Shown here in pieces: positions 1 to 9,456 of a DNA stretch of 37,352 nt; positions within the stretch are counted from its first letter, which is position 1; every line of letters begins with the position of its first letter. The stretch is from assembly GCF_000710775.1 (NCBI RefSeq), contig NZ_JOJP01000001.1, positions 2,868,969 to 2,906,320 of the forward strand, in the 5' to 3' direction. Both the position numbers and the translations under genes were made by a program. The notes under the pieces were generated by a model, which was given only the letters and a program-made list of their open reading frames with translations, did no database searches and was not told the origin of the DNA. The stretch comes from Endozoicomonas elysicola (GTDB lineage: Bacteria > Pseudomonadota > Gammaproteobacteria > Pseudomonadales > Endozoicomonadaceae).

Positions 1-3000
1 AACCTTGCCATTAAGGGTGACAAAGCTGCTCTGGATGTTTCAACCATAAACATTTGATAAAGGTGGTGTTCAAAAAAACCACGGTGTTCAAAAATTGATT
101 TACAGTGGTCAGGGTAGTTGGCTTTCCCAAGAACGTCTCTCGTTCTCATAAAGTCGCACAGCTCTTTATGTTCTTTTTTGAAGCTATCATAAGAGCCTTT
201 GTAGCCAGAAAAGTAATGCCGAATCACAACTGGCTGCTGTTGCTCCCTCTTGGCTACTTCAGTCTGTCCTGCGGTCGTTTTGGGCATGGGGCTCATTGCT
301 TTTACAACGGCTTTTGAGGAGCTTGGACGTGGGCCGACGACAGCCTCCAGAGTGGGGCGCTTCTCTGTATTTCTGTGCGGTTGTTCAGAAGTCCAGGTGC
401 TGTTAAATGTAGCCAGTTTGCCTTTGTTTGCTGGTGTCGTTGAGTAAGCCAGTTGTGGTTGTTTAGCGGTAAAGGACGGTTTTGATCTTGAGGTTTGTGC
501 ACTGGCTACCGGCGCTTTTTCCCAGCGATGATACTGGCTTTTTATGTCGTCATAACCTGGAAGCTGTTCCCTTGCAGGCCTGGTAGAGAACCCTCCATCG
601 TTATTTGGTGAAAAATAATAACGTTCATCCAGAGAGGTAAGTGCTTTCAGGTCATCGTTGAAAAAGACTTCCCCCCTCTCGACATGCATTTGGAGGCTTC
701 TAAAATGATCGTTTGTTATTGGAATGCACTGGATTCGGCCTTGTTCCAAGACGGTTTCACGATGCTTTAATGTTGGCTCTAAGTATTGGAAGGCAAAAGC
801 TTTAACAGTTTTATCATGCATTCCGCGGAAGGGTAATAGTTTATATTTTCCTTCTGTATCAGCCATCTCAACAAAGGTGGTTGGATTTGTTATGGCTTCC
901 TGAGGGAGATTAAATTCTAATTCCATTGGAGGCTGCTGTGCTTGCATACCGGCGCACAACAGTAATACTTCTTCAATAAAACCGTGTGAGTCCGATGTTA
1001 AAACACCTTGTGGGGCATCCTTTTTAAATATGGCATTTACTGAGGCGACACATTTCTCTCTGTATTTTCCTAATATTTTGGTATTGCTGGAATGTTCATC
1101 GAGATTGCTGACCATTAAGCCTTTAAGTGCTTGCATGGGTGCCGTTTCATGTATTGTGGTGACTTGCAATGGCGTTGGTAAATGAGGAGGGCGTAGTCCA
1201 AAAGCTCTCGGATTTCTACAGATCTCTGCCAGATTGTGGTAGCCCAATACTGTTGATGCATTGGTTTTGCCGATAGCTTCCCTTAATACACATGCAGTGA
1301 ATTCTTGATAGGCTGGATTCCCGATTTTGAATTGATCATAACAAAATTTATAGACCTCCATGATTGCCTCATTTCTCGTGTGTGCACTGCCTCTTAAGTG
1401 AGCACCTTTTACAGTTGAAGCAGTCTGAAATGTAAGCTGGCTATACTTTTCCTGTAAAACCGATGGTCGTGTTTTTGTAGAAATATTTTCTACTTTGGTG
1501 GTATCCCGGCTAACGTCCCTGGCTAGCTCCTGGCCTATCTTCTTAGCAAGGTCATCGTGCCACCCTGTTTTCTCTTTGAGTTCCTGTTCTTTGCTTTTTA
1601 TGCATACTCGTAACCGTTTAACTTCTGCTTCAGGTTCGGTAAGCCAATTCTGAATGCTTTCCGGTAATTGTGCAGAAGCTTGAGCCTGTACCTCACGTTT
1701 TCTTTGTATGAGCTCCGCTGAGCTGGACGTTTGGCGGTCTGCTAACAGACTCCTAAGAGCTTCTAATTCTTTCTGGGTAGTTCTCATTGCCAGCTTTCTA
1801 CGCTCTAACTCATCTGTTTCATCCCCATGACCTGATTGATTCTCTGTTTCTTCGATACATGGCCTTTCTGCAGCAACGAGAAGATTTTTCAGATGAGCTT
1901 GATTGTCTCTTAGTTGATCGTCAGTGATGGACTCAATAAGTTCAGCTCTTTCCATGATGACTTTGCGTGCCACGCCAAAGCCAGTTATGTTGAGAGGTAT
2001 GCCTTCGTCCAACCCTACTAAAAAGCAAAGAGTTTTATAATGCTGATGGCAATCTTTGATGGTTGTTTGTGCCCGCAAAAGAAGGCTGAGTGTGTGTAAG
2101 AGGATGGGGTTCTTCAGTTTTGGAGGGATAAGCTGCTCAACAACAGACTCCACATGCATAGATGCAGCCTTGGCGTTTGCAAAGTACTTTTCTACTTCTT
2201 GAATGACTACTCTATTTGGTTGTGTCTTGCAAAGTAGGCCGTAATTATTAATGAATTCCGCGGGAGTTTCGCTTATGCGCAAAACTATCGCTATCTTTTC
2301 TGGGGGGGCACCAAGTCTTGTAGCCATTTTTTCGATAGGCTCTAGAGTCTGGCCTGTTGGGCTGTTAGGTTTATGAGATAGATGGCGGCTGGGTGAGGTG
2401 TCAGAAAATTTTGGCTTGCAGGTGGCAGAAGCAAGAGCACTCCTTGATGGTTGTTCTGTAGAGGGAGTGTCAGGTGATCGTGTTGGTTTTGATGTTAAAA
2501 CTGTTGTTGATCCGGGTCTGTTATTACTCTGGCTGAATGGTTGGGGGGGACTGCTCTCGGTATTTTTCTCACCTGTGGCAGCCCAGATTTTATATTGTGC
2601 CTTATGTTCCGAATAATAGGGATGAGCCTCGTTAGCCCCTCCTGCTTTTATTTCCCAGATTCGTCTAGCAGGCACATAGCAATCTTCTGAATTTGGCAGA
2701 CAGGCAATAACCTGTCTTTTGTCGTCGAAGAAACACTTATTTTTTAAATTGCCATGGAGTATGTGTAGCTGGAATTCACTGAGTTTTGTATAAGCTCCTG
2801 GTTGCGAAAGATCAGATTCTTTTATTCGTCCTCTAGTCAAACCTGAATTATTTGTTGTGGTCGCAGCGTTGCTTCTGGTTGTAGAAGGAGAGTTGGGCTG
2901 GCTAGAGTTTGTCTCCGCTGTGGCAGTATCTGAACGGCTGGTGGGTGTATGTGCTCTGGTTTCACGCTCTAGGACTTGTTTCCGTGGGCTCTTTTGATCT

Positions 3001-3164
3001 TGGGTGCTGGGATTGCTTGATGGAGTATTTCTATGTTTATCAACAGATCTACCATGGCTTAATACAAGGGAGTGGTCTGTTCCTGATTCAGGTGGTGGGT
3101 GTCTATCCGGGCTTGGAATTGTTTTGGTCTTGGCGCCCGAGCTTGAGAAGCTGAATGAGTCCAT
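1..3164 (-). CDS. Very large uncharacterised protein (partial, C-terminus off the window); possible secreted effector
   Basis: The minus-strand frame opens at an ATG at 3164, with AGGA about 8 bases upstream, and has no stop down to base 1: 1054 codons are visible and the C-terminus lies outside. An in-frame stop at 3195-3197 and no closer ATG fix the start. I recognise no family. The first ~115 residues are rich in Ser, Thr, Pro and Asn, with no signal peptide or membrane segment. Residues ~129-194 and ~819-881 are a diverged duplication sharing an FF-x-DD core and a Y-x3-K-x-Q-Y-x2-W end. Both copies are followed by Ser/Pro/Thr-rich linkers. Residues ~450-550 are charged and heptad-like, so probably coiled coil. 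Base composition looks more A/T-rich than the isc genes. A secreted host-directed protein is inference from architecture and the T3SS genes in the window. The open frame is certain; the function is unknown. Confidence 0.85.
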   Translation of the reverse strand, partial: MDSFSFSSSGAKTKTIPSPDRHPPPESGTDHSLVLSHGRSVDKHRNTPSSNPSTQDQKSPRKQVLERETRAHTPTSRSDTATAETNSSQPNSPSTTRSNAATTTNNSGLTRGRIKESDLSQPGAYTKLSEFQLHILHGNLKNKCFFDDKRQVIACLPNSEDCYVPARRIWEIKAGGANEAHPYYSEHKAQYKIWAATGEKNTESSPPQPFSQSNNRPGSTTVLTSKPTRSPDTPSTEQPSRSALASATCKPKFSDTSPSRHLSHKPNSPTGQTLEPIEKMATRLGAPPEKIAIVLRISETPAEFINNYGLLCKTQPNRVVIQEVEKYFANAKAASMHVESVVEQLIPPKLKNPILLHTLSLLLRAQTTIKDCHQHYKTLCFLVGLDEGIPLNITGFGVARKVIMERAELIESITDDQLRDNQAHLKNLLVAAERPCIEETENQSGHGDETDELERRKLAMRTTQKELEALRSLLADRQTSSSAELIQRKREVQAQASAQLPESIQNWLTEPEAEVKRLRVCIKSKEQELKEKTGWHDDLAKKIGQELARDVSRDTTKVENISTKTRPSVLQEKYSQLTFQTASTVKGAHLRGSAHTRNEAIMEVYKFCYDQFKIGNPAYQEFTACVLREAIGKTNASTVLGYHNLAEICRNPRAFGLRPPHLPTPLQVTTIHETAPMQALKGLMVSNLDEHSSNTKILGKYREKCVASVNAIFKKDAPQGVLTSDSHGFIEEVLLLCAGMQAQQPPMELEFNLPQEAITNPTTFVEMADTEGKYKLLPFRGMHDKTVKAFAFQYLEPTLKHRETVLEQGRIQCIPITNDHFRSLQMHVERGEVFFNDDLKALTSLDERYYFSPNNDGGFSTRPAREQLPGYDDIKSQYHRWEKAPVASAQTSRSKPSFTAKQPQLAYSTTPANKGKLATFNSTWTSEQPHRNTEKRPTLEAVVGPRPSSSKAVVKAMSPMPKTTAGQTEVAKREQQQPVVIRHYFSGYKGSYDSFKKEHKELCDFMRTRDVLGKANYPDHCKSIFEHRGFFEHHLYQMFMVETSRAALSPLMAR

Positions 3165-3216
3165 ATAACTGATCCTGTGATAATTATTCGGTAGTTATTT
3201 TGGCGAAATCCCAATG

Positions 3217-3234
3217 TATGTACTGGGGTACATA
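3217..3234. repeat. Short inverted repeat upstream of the large minus-strand gene
   Basis: TATGTAC and GTACATA form a perfect 7-base dyad with a 4-base centre. It lies 53 bases upstream of the large gene's start and about 185 bases upstream of the isc promoter. It could be an operator or a weak hairpin. Nothing else distinctive was seen in 3165-3417 apart from A/T-rich sequence. Confidence 0.35.
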
Positions 3235-3417
3235 GGTTTTTCAGTGGGGTTATAGCGCAAATCCCTTTGGGTATTGCAGATGTCGGATGTTTGTTAGGCT
3301 GAGTTTTTGAAAGTTCCCTTAACTTTCTATAAAATGCCGAAAAATTATATGAAGCTGTTTTTTAAAATCTTTTGATATTTACACATAGTTTGATTATCTG
3401 CTCCGGTTTTATCTCTA

Positions 3418-3442
3418 ATAGTTGACTATTTTGCTAAGGTAT
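3418..3442 (+). promoter_or_regulatory. Type-1 IscR binding site
   Basis: The 25-base stretch beginning ATAGTTGACT and ending AAGGTAT matches the enterobacterial type-1 IscR consensus (ATASYYGACTRWWWYAGTCRRSTAT) at 22 of 25 positions by eye. The mismatches are confined to the second half of the dyad centre. It overlaps the -35 element and spacer of the iscR promoter, as expected for autorepression by [2Fe-2S]-IscR. Confidence 0.8.
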
Positions 3443-3450
3443 TTCATAAT
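3422..3450 (+). promoter_or_regulatory. Sigma-70 promoter of the isc operon
   Basis: TTGACT (3422-3427) and CATAAT (3445-3450) are separated by exactly 17 bases. Transcription would begin near 3457, giving a leader of about 125 bases before iscR. The overlap with the IscR site supports the assignment. Confidence 0.75.
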
Positions 3451-3580
3451 TCCACAAAGATAGCTTGAGCCTATGTGGATTCTGCTGCCGGGAGAGTCGC
3501 AGTTAAGAATCATAGGCTTAAAGTGCTTGGGGACTGATACAAGAGTGATAACTCTGCCTTAATAGCAAGAGAGATGCTGT

Positions 3581-4051
3581 ATGAGATTGACGACCAAAGG
3601 ACGTTATGCGGTGACTGCCATGCTGGATCTGGCACTTCATGCCGATCAGGGGCCGGTTTCTCTCGCGGATATATCAGATCGTCAGGGAATCTCTCTCTCT
3701 TACCTTGAGCAGCTGTTTTCCAGGCTTCGTCGTGGGGATTTGGTTTGCAGTGTGCGTGGGCCCGGGGGAGGATATCGGTTAAGTCGTGGTACTGAAGCGA
3801 TTTATGTCGCTCAGGTGATTGATGCAGTCAATGAATCGGTAGACGCGACTAAGTGCCGGGGCTCTGGTGGCTGTCAGAAAGGCGTAACGTGTCTGACCCA
3901 TCACCTGTGGCAGGATTTAAGCGAGCAGATTCATTCGTTTCTTGGAGGGATCAGCTTGGCTGATCTTGTAGCGCGCAGGGAAGTGCAAAGTGTTGCCATT
4001 CGCCAGGATGAGCAGCAGGACAACAAAATTGCCGCTGACACCATTCTATGA
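3581..4051 (+). CDS. iscR: Fe-S cluster-sensing transcriptional regulator IscR
   Basis: This 156-residue Rrf2-family regulator has an N-terminal winged helix (residues ~1-80, starting [11 protein letters not shown]). The [2Fe-2S] ligands C92, C98, C104 and H107 sit at the same numbers as in E. coli IscR. With a cluster it represses type-1 promoters, including its own; apo-IscR acts at type-2 sites. It is first in the isc operon, about 100 bases before iscS. That gap contains a small CTCTTT/AAAGAG hairpin at 4055-4071, which might take part in mRNA processing or small-RNA control, as between iscR and iscS in E. coli; that is inference. The ATG follows AGAGAG. Confidence 0.97.
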   Translation: MRLTTKGRYAVTAMLDLALHADQGPVSLADISDRQGISLSYLEQLFSRLRRGDLVCSVRGPGGGYRLSRGTEAIYVAQVIDAVNESVDATKCRGSGGCQKGVTCLTHHLWQDLSEQIHSFLGGISLADLVARREVQSVAIRQDEQQDNKIAADTIL

Positions 4052-4152
4052 GGACTCTTTGTAATAAAGAGCGTTTGGTGTAGAGGCATGATGATTTTAA
4101 CCCTTTGCGAATCAAGGGCATTGAGCGTACTGACCGCCTGGAGATGTACCAG

Positions 4153-5367
4153 ATGAAATTACCTATTTATCTCGATTATTCCGCAACAACACCGGTTGAC
4201 CCGAGAGTGGCTGAGAAGATGATTCAGTGCCTCTCTCTTGAAGGTAATTTCGGTAATCCGGCTTCGCGTTCCCACGTTTTCGGCTGGCGCGCTGAGGAAG
4301 CTGTTGAAGATGCGCGTCGTCAGGTTGCAGACCTTATTCATGCAGACCCGAGAGAGATTGTCTGGACTTCTGGTGCAACAGAGTCTGATAACCTTGCCAT
4401 TAAAGGTGTGGCCCGCTTTTACAGCAAAAAGGGTAAGCACATTGTCACTTCACGAATCGAGCACAAGGCGGTACTGGATACCTGTCGTCAGCTTGAGCGG
4501 GAAGGTTATGAAGTTACCTACCTGGATCCCGACAGTGATGGTGTGATTACTCCTGAGATGGTGGAAAAGGCTCTCCGTGATGACACAATTCTGGTTAGCT
4601 TGATGCACGTCAACAATGAGATTGGCGTTATCAATGATATTGAAGCCATTGGAGACTTGACGCGCTCTCGGAAAATTATCTTTCATGTCGATGCTGCCCA
4701 GAGTGCCGGTAAGATTCCTCTGGATATGGAAGCGATGAAGGTTGACCTGCTTTCTATATCCGCTCACAAACTCTATGGTCCTAAGGGTATAGGTGCCCTT
4801 TATGTTCGTCGTAAGCCACGTGTGCGTCTTGAGGCTCAGATGCATGGTGGCGGACATGAGCGTGGTATGCGTTCCGGTACTCTGCCGACGCACCAGATCG
4901 TGGGTATCGGTGAGGCGTGTCGAATCGCTGCTTCAGAGATGGATGCAGAAAAGGCTCGGTTGGAACAATTAAAAGACAGAGTGCTTTCGCAGATTTCAGA
5001 TCTGGAAGAAGTGCATGTTAATGGTTCGCTGGAGCAGCGGGTTCCTGGCATTCTGAATATCAGTTTTGCCTTTGTTGAAGGGGAATCCCTGATGATGTCC
5101 CTGAAAGATCTTGCCATTTCGTCTGGATCGGCCTGCACTTCTGCCAGTCTTGAGCCTTCCTATGTACTCAGGGCGCTGGGGTTGAGTGATGAGCTTGCCC
5201 ACAGTTCCCTGAGAATCAGTCTGGGGCGGTTTACGACAGAGGCTGAAGTGGATCACGCAGTATCAGAGATCAGAGAAGCGGTTACGAAACTGAGAGAACT
5301 TTCTCCGCTCTGGGATATGTACAAAGATGGTGTTGATTTAAGCCAGGTTGAATGGGTTGCGCACTAA
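4153..5367 (+). CDS. iscS: Cysteine desulfurase IscS
   Basis: A PLP enzyme that converts cysteine to alanine and passes persulfide sulfur to IscU, and by family knowledge to tRNA-thiolation partners. From the chosen ATG it is 404 residues, the E. coli length, beginning [18 protein letters not shown]206 in [10 protein letters not shown] is the Schiff-base lysine and C328 in SGSACTSAS is the persulfide cysteine, both at E. coli positions. GGAG at 4140-4143 sits 9 bases before this ATG. An in-frame ATG at 4105 would add 16 non-conserved residues and lacks a comparable ribosome site. The C-terminal tail that contacts IscU (…LSQVEWVAH) is complete. Confidence 0.97.
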   Translation: MKLPIYLDYSATTPVDPRVAEKMIQCLSLEGNFGNPASRSHVFGWRAEEAVEDARRQVADLIHADPREIVWTSGATESDNLAIKGVARFYSKKGKHIVTSRIEHKAVLDTCRQLEREGYEVTYLDPDSDGVITPEMVEKALRDDTILVSLMHVNNEIGVINDIEAIGDLTRSRKIIFHVDAAQSAGKIPLDMEAMKVDLLSISAHKLYGPKGIGALYVRRKPRVRLEAQMHGGGHERGMRSGTLPTHQIVGIGEACRIAASEMDAEKARLEQLKDRVLSQISDLEEVHVNGSLEQRVPGILNISFAFVEGESLMMSLKDLAISSGSACTSASLEPSYVLRALGLSDELAHSSLRISLGRFTTEAEVDHAVSEIREAVTKLRELSPLWDMYKDGVDLSQVEWVAH

Positions 5368-5432
5368 CGGGCTCAGAGTTAACTGAATTTAGGGGTAGTG
5401 CACTGAAGTGTGCTGCCCTGGAGGAGAGAAAA

Positions 5433-5837
5433 ATGGCATACAGCGAAAAGGTTATCGATCACTACGAGAATCCTCGTAACGTAGGTAAGCTCGACCAGGA
5501 CTCTCAGAGTGTCGGTACAGGTATGGTCGGTGCTCCAGCATGCGGTGACGTTATGCGTCTTCAGATTCAGGTCAATGATGAGGGTGTGATTGAAGATGCC
5601 CGCTTCAAAACCTATGGTTGCGGTTCTGCTATTGCTTCCAGTTCTCTGGCGACAGAATGGATGAAAGGTAAGACGCTGGATGAAGCAGCAACCATCAAGA
5701 ATACCGATATTGCTGAAGAGTTGGCGCTGCCACCGGTAAAAATTCACTGTTCTGTTCTGGCGGAAGATGCTATCAAAGCAGCCATTGACGATTACCGGGG
5801 TAAACAGAAGCATGATGATGCGGCTCCAGCTGCCTGA
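5433..5837 (+). CDS. iscU: Fe-S cluster assembly scaffold IscU
   Basis: The scaffold on which [2Fe-2S] clusters are built before HscA/HscB-driven transfer. It has 134 residues against 128 in E. coli; the extra residues are an Ala/Asp-rich tail. Cluster residues C37, D39 and C63 are at the canonical positions, and the third cysteine lies in KIHCSVLAED. The LPPVK motif recognised by HscA directly precedes it. GGAGGAGAG at 5420-5428 is a strong ribosome site for the ATG at 5433. The in-frame ATG at 5352 overlaps the end of iscS and would add 27 unrelated residues, so I reject it. Confidence 0.97.
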   Translation: MAYSEKVIDHYENPRNVGKLDQDSQSVGTGMVGAPACGDVMRLQIQVNDEGVIEDARFKTYGCGSAIASSSLATEWMKGKTLDEAATIKNTDIAEELALPPVKIHCSVLAEDAIKAAIDDYRGKQKHDDAAPAA

Positions 5838-5936
5838 TATGTTTCAGAGTTGTCATGTAAGCATGACCCGTAGTTAAGCAGAACAGATTTATAGCCGGGT
5901 AAGCCGTGGTTTTCCCGGAAGTGGATGGAGTATTTA

Positions 5937-6269
5937 ATGGCAATTACCGTAACCGAAGCGGCTGCCCGTCATATCAAAGGTCAGCTTTCCCGTCGGGGTA
6001 AAGGACTGGGCATTCGACTGGGTGTGCGTACTTCTGGCTGCTCTGGTATGGCTTACGTCCTGGAATTTGTGGATGTGGTTGATGATGGTGATCAGGTTTT
6101 TGAAGATCACGAAGTGAAAGTGTTTATTGACCCGAAAAGTATGGTTTACCTGGACGGTACTGAGCTGGACTTTGTCAAAGAAGGGCTTAATGAAGGCTTA
6201 CAGTTTAACAATCCAAATGCTGCCAGTGAGTGTGGTTGCGGTGAAAGCTTTAACGTGGACGCTGGCTGA
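5937..6269 (+). CDS. iscA: A-type Fe-S carrier IscA
   Basis: An A-type carrier that binds Fe or Fe-S and helps deliver or mature [4Fe-4S] clusters. It has 110 residues. C35 in TSGCSGMAY, and C99 and C101 in ECGCGESF, match the E. coli ligand positions. The ATG at 5937 follows GGAG at 5927-5930. The ATG at 5925 lies inside that ribosome site and would add four residues, so 5937 is preferred. The 99-base gap after iscU contains only short imperfect hairpins. A terminator-like hairpin and a repeat element follow the gene before hscB. Confidence 0.96.
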   Translation: MAITVTEAAARHIKGQLSRRGKGLGIRLGVRTSGCSGMAYVLEFVDVVDDGDQVFEDHEVKVFIDPKSMVYLDGTELDFVKEGLNEGLQFNNPNAASECGCGESFNVDAG

Positions 6270-6343
6270 CAGATAAGCAGTTCTTTATGGGCTTCTCTGG
6301 TTCTGTCAAACAAGTGCTGGTTGAGAGTTTTGATCTGCCTTCT

Positions 6344-6379
6344 GGCCCGGCTGGTTCATACTGGTCGGGCCTTATTTTT
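6344..6379 (+). terminator. Terminator-like hairpin between iscA and hscB
   Basis: GGCCCG (6344-6349) pairs with CGGGCC (6366-6371) around a 16-base loop and is followed by TTATTTTT. The stem is short, so it may act as an attenuator that lowers transcription into hscBA-fdx-iscX rather than a full stop. Confidence 0.5.
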
Positions 6380-6420
6380 GAGAAAGTGCTCAGTTAATAA
6401 TGAGTATTTTCTAATGTGTT

Positions 6421-6580
6421 ATACCAATTCAGTTTTCTAAACTCGTTATGGGCATGGTGAGCTGGACGGAAAGGCAAGGTCGAAGTGACGAGTCATATCC
6501 ATCGCTATGGCGAGGAGCTTCAATGCAGGGTTTCTGTTCAGCTCGCCATGGTGGCGGGGTTTGGAAAATGCAATTGGTAT
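6421..6580. mobile_element. MITE-like palindromic element (160 bp) in the iscA-hscB gap
   Basis: The element is bounded by perfect 9-base inverted ends, ATACCAATT (6421-6429) and AATTGGTAT (6572-6580). The similarity continues inward for about 50 bases with mismatches: TTTTCTAAAC pairs with the complement of GTTTGGAAAA, and ATGGTGAGCTGGAC with the complement of GTTCAGCTCGCCAT. The transcript could therefore fold into a long imperfect hairpin. No transposase is encoded. I could not define a target-site duplication and found no second copy in this window. It lies 28 bases upstream of the probable hscB start. Confirming it as a mobile family needs further genomic copies. Confidence 0.65.
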
Positions 6581-6608
6581 TATTATTGACTTGGGGTTTG
6601 AGTGCGCT

Positions 6609-7151
6609 GTGGTTGATTTAACCAAGAACTATTTTGAACTTTTTGAATTGCCTGTTTCCTGTCAGGTCGATCAGCAGCAGCTTTCCAGTCAGTATCGGGC
6701 GCTGCAGAGAGCGGTGCATCCAGACCGTTTTGCTGGAGATGGTGAGCGTCAGCAGCGTCTTTCGGTGCAGTATGCCTCTCATGTTAACGAAGCATTTAAT
6801 ACTCTGAAGCAGCCGCTAAAAAGGGCTATTTACCTTTTGAAGATTGCTGGTCGTGATGTTGATATGGAGCGCAACACCATTATGGATCCACAGTTCCTGA
6901 TGGAGCAGATGGCGTTGCGTGAGGCACTTTCTGATATTAGATCACACGCAAACCCTGAGCAGGAGCTTGAACGGCTGGTTGATCGGGTTGATCACGATCT
7001 TGATACCTATCTCAAGCAGTTTGAAGGTTTCTGGGAGGCAGGCGAAGAGCTGGATCTGGATCAAGCGGAAACGGTTGTAAGAAAGATGCAGTTCATGGTA
7101 AAGCTGGCGGCTGAACTGGAACAGCTGGAATCCGAGTTGTTGGACGGCTAA
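6609..7151 (+). CDS. hscB: Fe-S co-chaperone HscB (J-domain protein)
   Basis: HscB stimulates HscA ATPase and escorts IscU to it. The J-domain has H37-P38-D39 in AVHPDRF, followed by the C-terminal IscU-binding helical bundle ([30 protein letters not shown]). From the GTG at 6609 it is 180 residues against 171 in E. coli and begins just before the conserved NYFELFELP. An in-frame ATG at 6507 would start inside the repeat element and add 34 residues unlike any HscB, so I consider it an artefact. The ribosome site for the GTG is weak (GAG at 6600-6602), which leaves the exact start uncertain. Stop to hscA is 22 bases. Confidence 0.92.
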   Translation: MVDLTKNYFELFELPVSCQVDQQQLSSQYRALQRAVHPDRFAGDGERQQRLSVQYASHVNEAFNTLKQPLKRAIYLLKIAGRDVDMERNTIMDPQFLMEQMALREALSDIRSHANPEQELERLVDRVDHDLDTYLKQFEGFWEAGEELDLDQAETVVRKMQFMVKLAAELEQLESELLDG

Positions 7152-7173
7152 TTTAGGAAGAGAAGAGGCAGGT

Positions 7174-9051
7174 ATGGCGTTACTGCAGATTTCTGAGCCG
7201 GGACAGGCTCCCGAACCACATCAATACAAGCGGGCGGTGGGCATAGACTTGGGGACCACCAACTCTCTGGTAGCTACTGTCCGTTCAGGTGTTGCTGAGA
7301 CACTTCCCGATATCGACGGGCAGCACACATTACCTTCCGTGGTTCACTATGGTGAGCTGGGTGTTGAGGTTGGTGTTCCTGCAAAAAACTCATCTCTGAT
7401 TGATCCGGAAAATACGATTGTTTCTGTCAAAAGGATGATGGGACGCGGTCTGGAAGATGTTGATTCCCTCGGTGGGGTTTTACCGTATCGATTTGTTACT
7501 GCTCCCCAGGGGCAGAGTGAAGGGATGCCTTTTATCAAAACCCGTCGTGGGGATGTCAGCCCTGTTGAAGTTTCAGCCGAGATTCTACGTTCACTGGTTG
7601 GTCGTGCAAAAGATACTCTGGGTGGAGAGCTGGATGGTGCTGTAATTACTGTGCCAGCCTATTTTGATGATGCCCAGCGACAAGCGACAAAAGATGCCGC
7701 AAAGCTTGCGGGTTTGAACGTGTATCGCTTGCTGAATGAGCCAACGGCAGCGGCTGTGGCTTATGGTCTGGATCAGGGCGGACAGGGGGTTATAGCGGTT
7801 TATGATCTGGGTGGTGGCACCTTCGATATTTCTATTCTTCGCCTGGAAAAGGGTGTTTTTGAGGTCATGGCTACCGGCGGTGATACAGCGCTGGGTGGTG
7901 ATGATTTTGATCGGATGGTGGCGCGCTGGATGCTTCGTGAAGCGGGGGTTGATGAATCCTCAATTAACTCACTGCAACTTCGGGAAGCAATGGTCGAAGC
8001 TTGTCGGGTTAAAGAGGCTCTGACTGTTGGGCCTGAAGTCAAGGTCGGCTTTGGTGAGTGGAGTGGCACGCTTTCCCGTGAGCAGTTCGACGAGCTGGTA
8101 GACCCATTGATTGATCGTACGATCCGCGCGTTCAAGCGTTCACTCCGGGATGCCGGACTGAAAGCGAATGAGATTGATGAAGTGGTTATGGTGGGTGGTT
8201 CTACCCGTGTGCCCAGGGTTCGTGAAAGGGTTGAAGGGTTTTCCGGCAGGCAGCCGTTGACATCAATAGACCCTGATAAGGTGGTTGCTGTTGGTGCAGC
8301 TCTTCAGGCGAATGTTCTGGCTGGAAATAAATCAGCAGAAGATATGCTTCTTCTGGATGTTATTCCGCTCTCACTTGGCCTGGAAACCATGGGTGGTCTG
8401 ATGGAAAAGGTGATCCATCGCAATACCACTATTCCTGTCAGTCGAGCCCAGGAGTTTACGACCTACAAAGATGGCCAGACTGCAATGGCTATTCATGTAT
8501 TTCAGGGTGAGCGGGAATTGATTCGGGATAATCGTTCTCTTGCCCGTTTTGAGTTGCGTGGAATTCCTCCCATGCCGGCTGGAGGGGCCAAGATTCGTGT
8601 GACTTTTCAGGTAGATGCTGATGGACTTCTTGGTGTTGCTGCAGAAGAGTTATCTACCGGTGTCAAAAGCAGTATCCAGGTTAAACCGTCTTACGGCCTG
8701 AGTGATGCGGATATCTCCCGAATGTTGAAAGATTCTTTTGAGCACGCTGGTGATGATAAAGATCTGCGAGCTCTGCGTGAACAGCAGGTAGAAGCGGATC
8801 GTGTTGTTGAGGCGCTGACGGTTGCGCTGGAAAAGGATGGCGAGAGTCTGTTGAGTGAAAGTGAATATACTACTTTATTGGAAGATCTTGAGTCGTTAAA
8901 GCAGTGTCGTCAGGCTGGTAACGCGAAGTCGATTGCCAGTGAAATTGAACGTATTGGTAAGTCCAGTGAGGAATTTGCTGCCCGTCGAATGAATCAGGGG
9001 ATTCGCCAGGCTCTTTCCGGACAGAAAGTAGATGATTTGGAGGAGTTCTGA
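7174..9051 (+). CDS. hscA: Fe-S assembly chaperone HscA (Hsp70 family)
   Basis: A specialised Hsp70 that uses ATP to drive cluster release from IscU through its LPPVK motif. It has 625 residues (E. coli 616). The phosphate-1 loop [14 protein letters not shown] lies near residue 24, the phosphate-2/hinge motif [13 protein letters not shown] in the middle of the ATPase domain, and [15 protein letters not shown] at its end. The substrate-binding half follows from about residue 395 ([14 protein letters not shown]) with a helical lid to the C-terminus. GAGGCAGGT precedes the ATG. fdx starts 2 bases after the stop, so the two are probably translationally coupled. Confidence 0.97.
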   Translation: MALLQISEPGQAPEPHQYKRAVGIDLGTTNSLVATVRSGVAETLPDIDGQHTLPSVVHYGELGVEVGVPAKNSSLIDPENTIVSVKRMMGRGLEDVDSLGGVLPYRFVTAPQGQSEGMPFIKTRRGDVSPVEVSAEILRSLVGRAKDTLGGELDGAVITVPAYFDDAQRQATKDAAKLAGLNVYRLLNEPTAAAVAYGLDQGGQGVIAVYDLGGGTFDISILRLEKGVFEVMATGGDTALGGDDFDRMVARWMLREAGVDESSINSLQLREAMVEACRVKEALTVGPEVKVGFGEWSGTLSREQFDELVDPLIDRTIRAFKRSLRDAGLKANEIDEVVMVGGSTRVPRVRERVEGFSGRQPLTSIDPDKVVAVGAALQANVLAGNKSAEDMLLLDVIPLSLGLETMGGLMEKVIHRNTTIPVSRAQEFTTYKDGQTAMAIHVFQGERELIRDNRSLARFELRGIPPMPAGGAKIRVTFQVDADGLLGVAAEELSTGVKSSIQVKPSYGLSDADISRMLKDSFEHAGDDKDLRALREQQVEADRVVEALTVALEKDGESLLSESEYTTLLEDLESLKQCRQAGNAKSIASEIERIGKSSEEFAARRMNQGIRQALSGQKVDDLEEF

Positions 9052-9053
9052 TT

Positions 9054-9392
9054 ATGACTCGACTCGTTTTTCTTCCCCATGAAGACCTATGCCCGGAAGG
9101 TGCTGTTATTGAGGTAGAGCCGGGTGTCACCATCTGTGATGCGGCCTTGCAAAACGGTATTGAAATTGAGCATGCCTGTGAAAAGTCCTGTGCCTGTACA
9201 ACCTGTCATGTGGTTGTTCGGGAGGGGTTTGACAGCATGGATGAGCCGGATGAGCTGGAGGAAGATATGCTGGATAAAGCCTGGGGGCTGGAGCCGGAAT
9301 CCCGGTTGAGCTGTCAGGCGGTGGTGGGTGACAAAGAACTGGTGGTTGAAATTCCCAAGTACACGATAAATCAGGTCTCTGAACGGCACTGA
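9054..9392 (+). CDS. fdx: [2Fe-2S] ferredoxin of the ISC system
   Basis: An adrenodoxin-type ferredoxin that supplies electrons for cluster assembly on IscU/IscS. It has 112 residues. C42, C48 and C51 in HACEKSCACTTCHV and the fourth ligand in RLSCQAVV match the E. coli pattern. Acidic segments (DEPDELEEDMLD) form the usual partner-docking surface. It starts 2 bases after hscA, with GGAG in the hscA stop region as ribosome site. Confidence 0.97.
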   Translation: MTRLVFLPHEDLCPEGAVIEVEPGVTICDAALQNGIEIEHACEKSCACTTCHVVVREGFDSMDEPDELEEDMLDKAWGLEPESRLSCQAVVGDKELVVEIPKYTINQVSERH

Positions 9393-9456
9393 ATATTTGT
9401 CTTCAGCCCGTTTGGGTTCTCTTGAGCGGGCATTAGAATAATTATGGAGCAGAAAA

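Noticed and set aside
105-502. Short open frames on both strands near the left edge, and at 2398-2616 and 2909-3154 on the plus strand
   Set aside because: They are shadows of the long minus-strand frame, which is open for 1054 codons with a proper start and ribosome site.
6507-6608. Upstream ATG at 6507 as the hscB start
   Set aside because: It lies inside the palindromic element and adds 34 residues unlike HscB. The conserved N-terminus begins just after the GTG at 6609.
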